DNA from: Saussurea involucrata
Lineage: Eukaryota > Streptophyta > Magnoliopsida > Asterales > Asteraceae
Direction: 5' to 3'
Length of the DNA: 64,000 nt
Assembly (NCBI GenBank): GCA_033807775.1
Contig: CM066314.1
Coordinates: 37,059,501-37,123,500 of the forward strand
The position numbers and the translations under genes are program-made. Below the pieces are notes generated by a model. That model made no database searches and had not been told where the DNA came from. It saw only the letters and a program-made list of their open reading frames with translations. Shown here piece after piece: positions 1-12,192 of this stretch. The number at the start of each line of letters is the position of its first letter. The first letter of the stretch is position 1.

Positions 1-1612
1 CCACCCGCGTATACAACCTTCGGTCCCACCGAATTACTACGCCACCCGCGTATGTGACCCTCGGCCCCGCCGAACTCCTACGCCACCCGCGTAGTCACAA
101 CAATAAAGGTCCGACTAGACACCCCACTATTTAACCCCGCATCAAAAGCAAATAGAACTACCACATACATACACAACGTAATGTAAAAATAACCGACATT
201 AGTTATAGTGAGAGAACTCACCTCGAATGCGCGCCTAGCTCAACAATACAAATTCAAGCTTCCCAATTACGGTCACTTCCCAGCACCTAAACGCACATTA
301 AAACGTATCAATACGAGACCCGGACCCTACGACACGACACCCGCTTTAAACCGTCACTAAAACTACTTCCCGGTCTCGCCAAACAGGTCTGTTCGGGACC
401 TGTTTCGACCTTCTTAAACCCAGTAAATCCTCAATATTATTACATGGTCCGAAAGTACTATGAGTTAGGGTTCCAAGGACATATTATACGTCTCCTAACG
501 AATTTTCTACCATTTATTATGGATTTTACAAAAACAGTTCCCCGAACAGCGAAAATCAGCACCTTTCAGTATAAAATGACATTTTGACCAATGCTACGTC
601 CCGAACTGGGCTTCGCACAAAACACAGAAAAGTTTATAGACTCAAAAGGGGAACTTTTGGCGCTGGTCTCACCCAGATACGAGTTACGAACAAAAAGTTA
701 TGGTTTTCCCAAGACAATGGCAGATTCCAGAATTTTTTCACATGAAATGACGAATCACTGAACTTACGACCACTTTTCCACCTAGCTAGAGGCCGAACCA
801 GTTTTCCGCTAAAACACGGAAAACGTGCCCGACCCCGAGCTTGAACCGTGGGCGCCAGTTTCGGCTCAATCGGAGTTACGACAGAAAAGTTATGGCCGTC
901 GCAAAAACAGTGGCTGAACAATTTTCCACATGAATTGATGATTATAAAAACGACGGTTTCAACGAAACGGCTTAAACGATTAAGTCAAGGCTTAACGGAT
1001 TATACGGTGATTATTAATAAGACATGGCCACGCACCACCCTCTGCCCTCCGGCAGTGGTGGTCGCCGGCGGCGGCCACCGACGGCGGTGGTTGTGGTGCT
1101 TCTTGGTCGATTGACACCGAAAGAAAAGAGAAGGAGAAGAAAGTTCATACCTTTCGAAGGAACACGCAACACACTCCGGGAGTCTCTCTTTCTTTCTCGT
1201 TCTCCGACAAAACAAGGTGGCCGGCGGTTTTCCGGCAACACGGCGGCGGCGACGAAAGATGGCTACGGCCGGAAGTGTTTGGGGAAGGCTTAGGGTTTCT
1301 TGTTGGTGCCGTGAGGATACACGAGAAAGAGGTATGTCGATTAGGGTTGTGTGTGCAGCAAGTAACAAAACTTAAACACCAAAAAGAGATACAATTTTCG
1401 GTCCTCTCAATGCATGGGCCGAAACCCATGCTCACTTTGGGCTAAAGCCAAGACTAGCCCCTCAACTTCATCATCTTGCCTAAAACCAACTTAGCTTTAA
1501 AATTTAACATATTTGGTCCTTCTCATTAATCCCGCTAACAAGTTCATTTAACGTAAAAAATAAAATCATAAAAATACGCAATATAAAATCTAATCGGGAC
1601 ACGGGCTTTACA
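1..1612 (-). repeat. 3' LTR of the gypsy element (partial)
   Basis: Matches 6136-7746 with a few substitutions and one 1-base indel. It ends at CA (1611-1612), immediately followed by a polypurine tract on the minus strand. The first roughly 490 bases of the LTR lie outside the window. The open frames at 848-1435 recur in the other LTR copy and are not genes. Confidence 0.93.
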
Positions 1613-1626
1613 ACTCTCCCCCACTT
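1613..1626 (-). promoter_or_regulatory. polypurine tract of the gypsy element
   Basis: The minus strand reads AAGTGGGGGAGAGT directly before the LTR start TGTAAAGCCC. This is the expected plus-strand DNA primer site for reverse transcription and it fixes the orientation of the element. Confidence 0.88.
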
Positions 1627-1629
1627 AGA

Positions 1630-1775
1630 TTAGACTTCGTCCTCGAAGTCTCTGCCTACGAATAGCTCCGGAGAGTTCTTCCTCATCCCAACTTCAGGTC
1701 CCCAAGTCTCTTCCGGTGTTGCCACTGGACTTTCACTAACTGGAATCTAAATTTCTTACACCGTCTAAAAAAATT
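1630..1775 (-). pseudogene. pol C-terminal remnant with chromodomain-like motif
   Basis: On the minus strand one frame gives LVKVQWQHRK, the typical start of a gypsy chromodomain. A neighbouring frame then gives ETWGPE followed by PELFVGRDFEDEV and a stop (1630-1632) just before the polypurine tract. Changing frame between the two halves means at least one indel. Chromodomains at the pol C terminus define chromoviruses (Tekay/Del, Reina, CRM and Galadriel groups), where they are thought to guide integration into heterochromatin. Nothing upstream of this piece resembles integrase. The clade within chromoviruses cannot be set from this fragment alone. Confidence 0.7.
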
Positions 1776-2054
1776 TCCTCGAATACTTTTCTTACCAACA
1801 AAGCTCCTTCAAGAACACTGACATTATGATCAGAAGAACACTCCCACAACTGGAATCATTCCTAGTCGGACGACTTTGGTTGTCTCCCAACCTTAGATAT
1901 TTTATACATCCCGATTCCATTTCAAGCTCTAACCCTCCTAAAGTTGCTCACCAATATACCTTACAGGATACTCGGATCCGATCATTCCTACCGTTAACCA
2001 TCGATTAACTTCCACGAATTCTAATAGACTCCAAAGATTTTCAATAAATTATAT

Positions 2055-2195
2055 TAACAAAACATCGACCCCCTGCCGAACATATGTCCAACAGATTACA
2101 ATAACAAACATCGGCCACCCGTCGAACATCGGTCCAACCGATTACAATAACAAACATCGGCCACCCGCCGAACATCGGTCCAACCGATTATAATA
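2055..2195. repeat. 46-bp tandem repeat, three copies
   Basis: A unit containing AACATCGGCCACCCG and ACATCGGTCCAACCGATTA is repeated three times; the first copy is diverged. It lies in the non-coding internal part of the gypsy element where pol should be. Confidence 0.8.
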
Positions 2196-4140
2196 AATCA
2201 CATAAGCGTGGTATTATCCTAGACACTAACACAAATAGATATCCCCCACAATCAAGTCAACTAACACACACGTAGGTCATTCCCTTAACCGATACTACCC
2301 AGCCTACATTACCAACACGCGTGGAATACCCAACCTCCCACCGTCGACGTATCCCCCCACACTCGCTCTACAAAGCTAATTTATCTGAACCGAGGATACA
2401 CCCTGACGCCTACCTCTCAGGTAACGCCTCAGGGCCCCTCACATCGGAATTACCTCCCAGGTAAGTGCCCACAACTATATCCTCCTAGCACCTACTAGAA
2501 AGCCTAGGCTATAACACCTGAACACCGGGGCCTCACCCCGAGATACCCAACCGACCACTACCAGCGACTGACTAACGTGCCTAAGGATCCAAAGTAAAAC
2601 ATCCTACCCACAAGTGCCTATCTCGGATTGTCTCCCTCACCCAAACGTGTAAATACTCGACGTGCAATGAATGCCAAACGGTGCGACAAAACAATTCATC
2701 AACAAGACTCCACCTCGAGTCATTAAAACCGGGCAATTAGCCCATGACTAACTCCAAGTCAAAACCGAGCAAAATGCTCCACGCTTGCTAGACCCATAAG
2801 TCGGTCAAAAACGCGTTTAAATAAAGTCTAAGCAAGCAATACTCTAAAATCAACATTAGTCCCAAACTCAACACGGGTTAAACAAAGAGTTTTCCAAAAG
2901 GACTCACACCCTTAAAATTCTCAAAATGACACATAACACTTAAAAAACGCATTTCCCAAGTGGTTTACAAAATCATTTACAAAATGTTTTCAACGTCAAG
3001 ATTTTTTTTCATTTCAAAAAGACCGCAAGAAATAAAACCACTATTACCAGGTCGGTAGTTACGCAAAAATGGACACGCTCGTCCCACATATGAAAGTCAT
3101 GTTGAAAATCATTTCATTGCGGCTTAGTTTACTCACAAACGTAAAGCGAAATAAATAATTTCTTTGAAAATGAACCGTCACGGTTCTAGTATGAATTGAC
3201 CCATGACATGTATTTAAAGTAACCGCTCGACCTTACACCGGGTGCGACAAAAGTGTGCACATGATTTCAAAGTCAGTTCCACGACGTTTGACCCCAAAAT
3301 TTCTCTTTTTAAACATAAAATGTCGTGGCACAGGGTTTACCGACAAATTTTCGCGCGTCGGCTAGTCATACAAAACGATGAAACGACTTACAAATATATT
3401 TTTGTCAAAACACAACCGTCTCGTGTAAGTTTCAAACTTAAGGATAAAAACCAATACGTTTCCATCATTTGAAAATATCGACTAAAACCTCATAAAATCT
3501 CAAAAGGTGGGGTTCTTTAAATTGATTTCCAAGATTTCCCCAAAAGGTCACATAAACAAATAAGATATGCACCTCGTGAAATTAAACTCACACGACTCAA
3601 CACGCCGTAAAACAAAACTTAATTTAACGAAATCATTCGAAAAGCTTTATACAGACATCGTGGAATGTAACTTTCCGCCTCAACTCTAACATATGTGGAG
3701 GAGTTCCAATGTTAAAGTCACAAGCCGTAGCCACTTGCCCGACATTTTAAACACCACAAAACACGGATATCATCTTACCCGGAAGAACCGTTGGAAAAAT
3801 AACGAAATGAGACAAATTCTAACAAAGTTTGCACTCCCGTGATAAAACGATTTCATACACTTCCAAAACCATATTTCAAAATCTTGTGTGTGTGCTGAAC
3901 ATTTCTCAAAATTCTAAAACACAATCCATATAAGGATTGAAAACACAAGAATTAGTTAATGCAATTTTATTTTCAAAATCAACTTTGTGCATGACTTAGT
4001 CGGTATTCTACGTCTCGACTCGTACTACTCCAAATCCCTCTGGTCCACTATCGTCATCCGAACATTTAAACCTCTTAGGGCAAGTTGGAATTCACGACAA
4101 ATCATCTTACGGCTTTTTTTTTTCTCAAAACCAAGTCGGC
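2196..4140 (-). other. non-coding filler inside the gypsy element, resembling another gypsy LTR
   Basis: No coding sequence was found on either strand. Short stretches resemble the reverse complement of the LTR family at 50682-53310, for example GTCAAAACCGAGC near 2757 against GGCTCGGTTTTGAC near 51975. The simplest reading is that pol was replaced or interrupted by part of a related, minus-oriented LTR. This is inference from short matches. Confidence 0.45.
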
Positions 4141-4851
4141 TCAAAAGCCTATGATTCTAGCACAATCCTCCATCTTGACCCGAAATGGTCTACTTAAAAC
4201 AAACATTACATCGGCAACCTCATACACAAGTGGACAGCCTAACCGTCCCATACTACGGCCCAAACGCTCACTAAAAGTGTGAGGCACGAAATAATGGGTA
4301 GCCCCGCTACCAAACATTGCCACAGTGGGCACCGAGTTAACTAAGAACGTACCTGACACCGTTTTGAGCGTGGCCTGTGCCTCATCCCCATCAGTAGCCC
4401 TCGGATTCGGGCAGCTGGCCTTCACGTGACCCATCTGGTTGCAGTTAAAACAGACCCTTTGTGGTTCCCTGCAGTCGCGACCGTAGTGCCCCACCTGGCC
4501 ACACTGGAAGCATTTGTCATTTCTCCTTCCGCTACCATCCTTGGTTTTAAACCCACCGCTCCTTTGGTTCAAGAGCGAGTCCGAGAACCTCGTTCTCTTT
4601 GGAACCGCCAATTCAGATGCAACGGTCTGCGCCATTTTCCTCCTCTTAGTATGTCCCTCTAATTCGAGTCCTTGTCCCCGAGCAGTCTCCAACATCATTA
4701 CTACCTCATCACGAACGGCGGTAATAATCTCGGGGATTGCCTCCCTAATAGCATGCTTTACTTCAGCCGCGATCAACTCACGCATCTGCTCAATAGTGAG
4801 TTCAATACTAGCATTCGGTTCAACATCGTTGTTCCTCCTTGTGATGGTCAT
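4141..4851 (-). pseudogene. gypsy gag with two zinc knuckles joined to a dead protease start
   Basis: A 236-codon frame starts at ATG 4851. Residues 1-65 are the acidic, helical N terminus of gypsy Gag. The central retrotransposon-gag (capsid) domain is missing, so there is probably an internal deletion near residue 65. Two CCHC zinc knuckles follow, at residues 114-127 (CFQCGQVGHYGRDC) and 134-147 (CFNCNQMGHVKASC). They would bind the element RNA in the virus-like particle. Residues 180-187 read FGSGATHY, where retropepsins have FDSGATH, so the catalytic aspartate is replaced by glycine. The frame then degrades and stops. Recent insertion with a dead protease and no polymerase points to mobilisation by a relative. 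Confidence 0.85.
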
Positions 4852-5625
4852 CCTAGGTAATTAATACAACGAGCTATTAGCACATAATAACTCATACTAA
4901 CAACGCTCACACTCAACTCCTCGGATTCCTCGTGACTTTCCCCGACCCGAGCATTGATCCTGTGTTTCCGATAGTAGGAGCTCTACTACTACCTTCCACA
5001 CCTATCATCACTCGTTCCGAGTTCCATCCGATGTGTCCAAGTAGTTTCTCGCCTATAACTACACCCATATGCCCGTACCGGCATATATACTCACTCTTCC
5101 TAGCTCCCTAGGAATTCCATCCCAACCACTACCCTTGCTACTACTGAATCCCCACTAATCATAAAGAGTGGCCTCGCAAATACCCGATTATATGCAGTGC
5201 GAAATAAATAGACGTTCGAATACAAGACTCTATCCTAGAACGGTTGGACTCAAACAAGAGCTGCGCAATAGAACTAAATCTAATATCCTAAGTCTATAAA
5301 TCTCTTACTGCATACAACCTAGAGGGCATCCACTTAGTAACCTATCATAATTAGCATGGATTCCTAATAGCAAGTAGTACCACATACAACATAGTGTCAA
5401 CAACAGGCAATCTAGCATGCATACCCTATGCCTAGAAAGCAAAACAACACTAAGCAATGTACCTTTCCCCCTTGGCTCCGGCTGACTGTACACACTGCGC
5501 CCTCGATCACCGTTCCTCAAACGGATTTTTCCTTCTTTTTATTTCCCAAAAACTTTAAAGAAAAATTTTATAGCCGCAAACTTGAGATCAAACACACCGA
5601 AATGCGTTTGATTCACTCAAGCCGT
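4852..5625 (-). other. 5' leader of the gypsy element
   Basis: Sequence between the primer site and gag. No conserved protein or RNA gene seen. In related elements this region holds packaging signals, but nothing recognisable was found here. Confidence 0.6.
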
Positions 5626-5637
5626 GCTCTGATACCA
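5626..5637 (-). promoter_or_regulatory. primer binding site (initiator Met tRNA)
   Basis: The minus strand reads TGGTATCAGAGC, complementary to the 3' end of plant initiator methionine tRNA. It is three bases from the LTR boundary at 5641. Confidence 0.93.
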
Positions 5638-5640
5638 AGT

Positions 5641-7746
5641 TGTAACGTCCCAAAAATTACAAGCAAATTTAAATTTTTAAATAAACATTTCATTTATAAC
5701 AACTCATTAAATGATCCCAACGTTTCGTTTGCAAACCCATAATTAATATCTTCAAAATAAAAACCAGCGGAATAAACGTTTAATTATTAAAAACCATAAA
5801 GCAACCAGCTCTCCTCGCGCGCCAGTGTGTACTCGTCACGCCTTGGAGCCGCCCGTACCTGAAACCACAGTTTATTGGGAAAGGGTAAGCACGAAGCTTA
5901 GTGAATTCAACACCATAAGTAACACAGTTATTTCCACACCACCATAAACAGATAATTGCACATAAATAGCATACAAGTCTACGAACAAATCATAAACATG
6001 TATATCCACACCACCCCACCTAATAGGCATACGTCGGTCCCACCGACCGAACGACAATCGTTCAAACGCAACCCGGCACCCCCGGGTTCATACGCCACCC
6101 GCGTATACAACCTTCGGTCCCACCGAATTACTACGCCACCCGCGTATACAACCTTCGGTCCCACCGAATTACTACGCCACCCGCGTATGTGACCCTCGGC
6201 CCCGCCGAACTCCTACGCCACCCGCGTAGTCACAACAATAAAGGTCCGACTAGACACCCCACTATTTAACCCCGCATCAAAAGCAAATAGAACTACCACA
6301 TACATACACAACGTAATGTAAAAATAACCGACATTAGTTATAGTGAGAGAACTCACCTCGAATGCGCGCCTAGCTCAACAATACAAATTCAAGCTTCCCA
6401 ATTACGGTCACTTCCCAGCACCTAAACGCACGTTAAAACGTATCAATACGAGACCCGGACCCTACGACACGACACCCGCTTAAACCGTCACTAAAACTAC
6501 TTCCCGGTCTCGCCAAACAGGTCTGTTCGGGACCTGTTTCGACCTCCTTAAACCCAGTAAATCCTCAATATTATTACATGGTCAGAAAGTACTATGAGTT
6601 AGGGTTCCAAGGACATATTATACGCCTCCTAACGGTTTTTCTACCATTTATTATAGATTTTACAAAAACAGTTCCCCGAACAGCGAAAGTCAGCACCTTT
6701 CAGTATAAAATGACATTTTGACCAATGCTACGTCCTGAACTGGGCTTCGCACAAAACACAGAAAAGTTTATAGACTCAAAAAGGGAACTTTTGGCGCTGG
6801 TCTCACCCAGATACGAGTTACGAACAAAAAGTTATGGTTTTCCCAAGACAATGGCAGATTCCAGAATTTTTTCACATGAAATGACGAATCACTGAACTTA
6901 CGACCACTTTTCCACCTAGCTAGAGGCCGAACCAGTTTTCCGCTAAAACACGGAAAACGTGCCCGACCCCGAGCTTGAACCGTGGGCGCCAGTTTCGGCT
7001 CAATCGGAGTTACGACAGAAAAGTTATGGCCGTCGCAAAAACAGTGGCTGAACAATTTTCCACATGAATTGATGATTATAAAAACGACGGTTTCAACGAA
7101 ACGGCTTAAACGATTAAGTCAAGGCTTAACGGATTCTACGGTGATTATGAATAAGACATGGCCACGCACCACCCTCTGCCCTCCGGCAGTGGTGGTCGCC
7201 GGCGGCGGCCACCGACGGCGGCGGTGGTGGTGCTTCTTGGTCGATTGACACCGAAAGAAAAGAGAAGGAGAAGAAAGTTCATACCTTTCGAAGGAACACG
7301 CAACACACTCCGGGAGTCTCTCTTTCTTTCTCGTTCTCCGACGAAACAAGGTGGCCGGCGGTTTTCCGGCAACACGGCGGCGGCGACGAAAGATGGCTAC
7401 GGCCGGAAGTGTTTGGGGAAGGCTTGGGGTTTCTTGTTGGTGCCGTGAGGATACACGAGAAAGAGGTATGTCGATTAGGGTTGTGTGTGCAGCAAGTAAC
7501 AAAACTTAAACACCAAAAAGAGATACAATTTTCGGTCCTCTCTATGCATGGGCCGAAACCCATGCTCACTTTGGGCTAAAGCCAAGACTAGCCCCTCAAC
7601 TTCATCATCTTGCCTAAAACCAACTTAGCTTTAAAATTTAACATATTTGGTCCTTCTCATTAATCCCGCTAACAAGTTCATTTAACGTAAAAAATAAAAT
7701 CATAAAAATACGCAATATAAAATCTAATCGGGACACGGGCTTTACA
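5641..7746 (-). repeat. 5' LTR of the gypsy element (complete, 2106 bp)
   Basis: Starts TGTAACGTCC and ends GGCTTTACA on the plus strand, the TG...CA ends of LTRs. It abuts the primer site on the left and unrelated sequence (from 7747) on the right. It includes a GC-rich segment near 7190-7230 and a 41-bp minisatellite. Confidence 0.93.
6091..6228. repeat. 41-bp minisatellite inside the gypsy LTR
   Basis: About three and a half copies of a unit beginning TACGCCACCCGCGTA and containing TCGGTCCCACCGAA. The same array, cut by the window edge, is at 1-93 in the other LTR. Confidence 0.85.
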
Positions 7747-8029
7747 CATATCTGATTAAATCATGCTTTTAAAAACAGAATAGATATGTACTAACTCAGA
7801 CAAGTGTGTGTGTGAATAGAAACGATAACTACACAGGGTACAGTGTATTTATTAATGCATGCAGTCACGAGAAAAAAAACAGAATATAGATCTGTCCCTG
7901 CAGCAACAAGGAAAAATAGATCTGTATGATTTCTCGCAAGATCTGAGTAAGATCAGAGTTATGGGGGAAAACAACGTATGCAGTTTTAAAAGCTACCTTG
8001 CACTTATATGAACAATAACAGACAAAACT

Positions 8030-8600
8030 AGATCTATGTAGTTAAACAACAAGATCTAAGGAAAAAACTAGATCTACGTAGTTTACCAACAAGATCTAAG
8101 GAAAAAAAACTGATACCAGTGAACACAATGACCAGATAAAGTTCTAATCATGGATAGAGAACGAGTATCAACTCCAAACAACAAGAGTGATGATATGATA
8201 TAAGATCTGACCAGTTCATAAAAGATAACAAGATGTATGATACAAAGAAAACTGAGGAGTGAACAAATCAGGACTAAAAAGTCAAGATCCACAACCTTAA
8301 ATGCAGTAAAAAACACTAATATCACAAGATATAAACCAAGAATGATCAGATCTTGACTTACAAAGTTAAGATCTGAAAAATTCACAACAATATAAAGACT
8401 GTATGATATGAAAACACTGAGTAGTGAACACAACAGGACTTAAACAAGTCAAGTTTCACAAAGTCAGAAAAACTAAAACACAGATCGTAAGAAATAGTGC
8501 GAAAACACTGAGTAGTGAACACAACATGACTTAAAAACAAGTCAAGTTTCACAACGTCAGATATACTTAAACACAGATCTTAAGAAATGGTGCGAAATCG
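8030..8600. repeat. imperfect tandem repeats in the copia-like leader
   Basis: Two arrays are visible. A unit with AGATCTACGTAGTTTACCAA repeats near 8030-8110. A unit of about 95 bp with ACACTGAGTAGTGAACACAA and AAGTCAAGTTTCACAA repeats at about 8406-8500 and 8500-8595. No coding content. Confidence 0.65.
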
Positions 8601-8762
8601 ATTATGACAGATCAAAGCTACAGAGCTGAGATCATGTGCACGTCGATACAACAACAAACGATGAATCGTAGATTTCAGAGATGACAGATAATAATAAGGC
8701 AAAAGATAATACCAGATAGAATCGCCGATTGTGAACCCCTCCAGCGAGAATCGCACCTAGAT

Positions 8763-8774
8763 GCTCTGATACCA
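8763..8774 (-). promoter_or_regulatory. primer binding site (initiator Met tRNA)
   Basis: The minus strand reads TGGTATCAGAGC. It supports the minus orientation of the surrounding copia-like fragment. Confidence 0.8.
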
Positions 8775-9130
8775 TATAACAAAATGAAAACAACTCTTAT
8801 TATTAACAACTCAGAAACCTACACTATTACTTACAATCAAACCTCACTACAAATCACTCCTCATACTAACTTCAACAAATTTGAAGTTTATTGTAAGAAA
8901 TCTAGAGAACCCCTAAAAGAGAGAGAGAGCCTCTTTTGTACCGAGGGAAAAGAATGAAAAATAATATCTGAATACTAAACCCTAAATCGCATTCCTTATA
9001 TAAGAAAATATATTGCATATTAGTCCTTGTGAATAAGCCCTTCAGTTATCTCTATTTGCTCCGCTACCCTTCAGCACATTAGCTCTATCAGCGCCATTCC
9101 CATACTTTCAGTAATAGACATATTTAGCCC

Positions 9131-10264
9131 TCGTAGAATTTAAATAATACAAATAAAAATAAGTTAATTGTTTATAATGTCAAGATTGGTCAAGTTTTAT
9201 TATTATGTTTTAACAGAAATCCCGTAATTTTAAATCCAAACAATTCTTCAAACCATACATGTGATAGTAATCACTGTCCCCAACCCTGACCCCGTTTAAA
9301 ACCCCCATCCTTGACCCTAACCCGATTACTCCTCGACAGTTTTGGGGGAAAGGATTCCCGACAGGTTTGAGGAACTCGTTGGGTACCCATTTAGCAAAAA
9401 AGAAAAAAAAAGAAAATGAATTTTAATTTATAATTATAATAATTCGTCATTCCATTAATTACCAATATTGAAAATAAAATCATTTACTAATAAATGTATA
9501 CATATGTACATATATTTCTTTTATACACACTCTATATACAAATATTAAAAAATTTAAAATTTAATCGGGGTCGGATTAGGGGTGGGAATGGCCATCCACG
9601 ACCCTACTCCGACCCCATTTCAGGTATGGAAATAAATCCGCATACGTCCTCACCACGTTACCCATCAGTCCAATTACAGTTGTCATCTAAATAGACGAAA
9701 CGAGAGAATATTCGGACGTTTCCGTGGTTGTGGAATCTCCACCACCTATTAGGGTCAGGTACCCGTGGATAAAATTTCAATCTCTATTTAAAGTTAAATT
9801 GAACTGAATTTCAAATCTCTCCATGTCCTACCCAATTTTACACATCAAACAAAACTTTATGAATACCAAATTTTATTATAGTAGATCTTTATTTTTTGGT
9901 AACACACAATAGAATAACTATAAATACAACAAATTTTCCCAACAATTGGGCTTCTTTCATCGTGTAAATGGGCCTAATCGTCATTTCTTTTCTTCCATTT
10001 GCTTATGATTTTTAGTTTATAATCTGCAACTAATTAATATTTGTTTTGAAAAAAATATAATTAATTTGTAATTTCTATAATTTTGATCGGTTTTTGTATT
10101 TCTTAAATAAAACTTTTTAGTTTAATTTTGTTCCAAATCGGTTGAATTGAAACTGATTACGGACCATAAGTTCTTGTTATTGCTTAGAATTGATATTTGA
10201 AAAGTGTGTATGTATAATTCTTTACCAATCACCATTGTAAATGCTATATATACGTATATATCTA
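9131..10264. other. AT-rich intergenic sequence with degenerate GC-rich repeats
   Basis: No gene seen. GC-rich pieces at 9265-9400 and 9560-9775 (motifs such as GACCCCGTTT, GGGTACCC, CGGGGTCGGATTAGGGG) look like the ends of an old inverted-repeat transposon, but no clean termini or duplication were found. Confidence 0.4.
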
Positions 10265-10292
10265 CTAGCAGAGTGCCCGTACAATGCACGGG
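10265..10292 (-). promoter_or_regulatory. Helitron 3' terminus: hairpin plus CTAG
   Basis: The minus strand reads CCCGTGCATTGTACGGG, then CACTCTG, then CTAG and the flanking T. A stem with a GC-rich base a few nucleotides before CTRR is the replication stop signal of Helitrons. Confidence 0.8.
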
Positions 10293-11677
10293 GGAGCAAT
10301 TTATCGTAAACAAAAAATGACAAGTCTTTGAACATGTAGCTTCTTTGAGCTTTATGTCTACCAGGATCTAGTTGGGTACCCACGCAATGCAGCGGGATGA
10401 AAATTCGAAAAAATGGAAGCAATAATAGAAAAGCACAAATGTGTTTTTGTCAAATAAACCGAATAGATACAATTGTGCATTGGATTGGGTTGTTTCCATC
10501 CAATGTTTTCATCTAATTTTATAAACACCACCTAGCTAATATCACTTACCTTACCGATTGAGTATGGCAAGGACCGAGAATCTCACCCGACAAAAGGCAT
10601 AACAAGAACCAAGAATGTTACCAGATAAGTGAGTGAAAAAAGATTATCCAAGTTAAAGTCAATCTCATGGGTGCTATAATAACGTAAGAAAGATATTGAA
10701 TAAAATCGACAAATTCACATCCACGTTATTTTTAGAATGCCATTTTGCATTCTTCCAATCTAATCCTTATTCCTTCAATAATATAATTAAGAATTTTGAC
10801 CATACAAGCATGTCTCCTATCAAAATACAAATCTCTAAAATGAATTAAATAAAAAAACTAAGAATATCACAAACCCCAACCAAATCTCAAAAACGATTAA
10901 CCTGCTCCATCAACTCCCACTTCCAACTCCTTAATATCTCAATTATGAGTATAAAAATAAAGCCCTTCCAAATACTATAATAGAAAACAGATCTGATCTA
11001 ATGGACATCAAGGGGCCTTTTACCTCGTAAGAGTAATCACTCTCAAAGGTAAGACTCTCGGTCCTTGTCAAGTAAGATTCTCGATCTTTGTCATGTTCAT
11101 CCGAGAAGGTAAAATGAGCCGGTAAGCACTTACCAAGTAAGCATTTAGTAAACGACCCCTAAGCAACCAAATTTGAAAGCCAATTTGGCAGAAGATAGAA
11201 CATTATGTAACAACCTCCAAAGTCCAAAACATTATAGTGATTTGATCCAAGTGTGAACAAAAAATAGCACATAACATACTAACCGACATAAGTTCTCATG
11301 AATCAATAAATTCTACTGAGGTAATCAGGCAAACCTCTCAATCTCCCTGAAATGGTATGTAGCAAAAACCGATAAATCTCCGTCATTCTAGTTTTCATGC
11401 ATGCCAAAAGCTAAATCACAAAGGCACAAGTAGGCATATCAAAATCTATAACGGGAGACTAATACAATATCCTTTGCATGTTAAGTCCGTCGTTCTAGAC
11501 AAATATAACATTCAATTCAAAGTAGTATTGTTTCATGAAGCTGGTTCGAATTCATTCCCCCTTTCTCAACCAAGACTCTTTAGTGAATGGTGAGAGAAGT
11601 CAAAATATGCAACAGGAAGTTTAAGGTATAAAAATACACCAATCTTTAAAAAAATTAAGTTTGCCAGATTGTCTTAC

Positions 11678-11750
11678 CAATATGAAAATGACTGAAGAGC
11701 TGTTTAGTTATCCTGTGAAGAACGTTCACGTCATCAGTAGCCATTGGAAC
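11678..11750 (-). pseudogene. captured exon fragment in the Helitron, unknown gene
   Basis: On the minus strand an acceptor-like CATTAG precedes 73 open bases and a donor-like GTAAGA follows. The frame reads VPMATDDVNVLHRITKQLF and continues a few residues. It looks like a real exon by composition and borders, but I do not recognise the protein. Confidence 0.4.
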
Positions 11751-12017
11751 CTAATGAAACACCATTTACATGAATCAGAACATCAAGGTCAAATATGCAA
11801 AAGATGGGATAAATCAGTAGCTACCGTCAAGGAATGACTGAGGTTGTCACAGTCCCCACAACCCATATACTTGTTTGTTGCACTTAGTTGTTTTTCTTTG
11901 TAGTACTGAATCAACGTTGTGTAAAAAACATGATGTTATAGTTTCTCATTAGTCATAATTAAGATTTTTTGCTTATGTTTTATTGTTTTATTACTTATTG
12001 TTTTTGGTTTTTTGCAG

Positions 12018-12192
12018 GACGACTTATGGAAGTCGGTGTTCCCTGTTGGGACAGAGGTGTGTGCCATCATTTATGTAAAAGTTCAAATCTTGTTATACTC
12101 GTGTAGGTTACTCATCGGCTATGACATTTTCTTGACAGTGGGACCAACTCAACTTGCTTTCCGAATACAAATGGAATTTCTCAAATCTAGAA
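12018..12192 (+). pseudogene. captured two-exon fragment, resembles HIT4-like proteins
   Basis: Two short exons in the same phase sit between consensus splice sites. Exon 1 (12018-12056, after TTTTGCAG, before GTGTGT) reads DDLWKSVFPVGTE. An 82-bp intron follows. Exon 2 (12139-12192, after TTGACAG, before GTGAGT) reads WDQLNLLSEYKWNFSNLE. Joined, the FPVGTEWDQ stretch recalls the plant HEAT INTOLERANT 4-like family from memory; a protein search would decide. No further exons were found, so this is a gene fragment carried by the Helitron, on the strand opposite to the element. Confidence 0.5.

Larger units (their letters stand above)
1..7746 (-). mobile_element. Ty3/gypsy chromovirus-like LTR retrotransposon, defective, 3' LTR cut by window edge
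   Basis: Two near-identical copies, 1-1612 and 6136-7746, flank about 4 kb of internal sequence. Reading on the minus strand, the order is 5' LTR (5641-7746), primer site for initiator Met tRNA (5626-5637), gag remnant (4141-4851), a long non-coding stretch, the last residues of pol with a chromodomain-like motif, polypurine tract (1613-1626), 3' LTR. Protease is mutated, and reverse transcriptase, RNase H and integrase are absent, so the element cannot move on its own. By eye the LTRs differ at roughly 1% of positions, which implies a recent insertion and therefore mobilisation in trans. The target duplication cannot be checked because the left end is outside the window. Confidence 0.9.
7747..9130 (-). 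mobile_element. copia-like LTR element fragment: leader, primer site and LTR
   Basis: On the minus strand a candidate LTR (about 8775-9130) is followed by a primer site and then an untranslated leader running to 7747, where the gypsy LTR begins. A TATA-like TATATAAGG lies near 8996-9004 on the minus strand, inside the LTR. No gag or pol remains in the window. The outer LTR end is not sharply defined. The hydrophobic frame at 8083-8433 is AT-biased leader sequence, not a gene. Confidence 0.6.

Noticed and set aside
848..1435. Several open frames of 75-127 codons with Arg/Pro-rich products
   Set aside because: They recur at 6982-7569 inside the second LTR copy, overlap on both strands and have no domain. 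They are by-products of GC-rich LTR sequence.
8083..8433. 116-codon hydrophobic frame on the minus strand
   Set aside because: It overlaps tandemly repeated leader sequence of a copia-like element and has AT-driven Leu/Ile/Phe composition without a known family.
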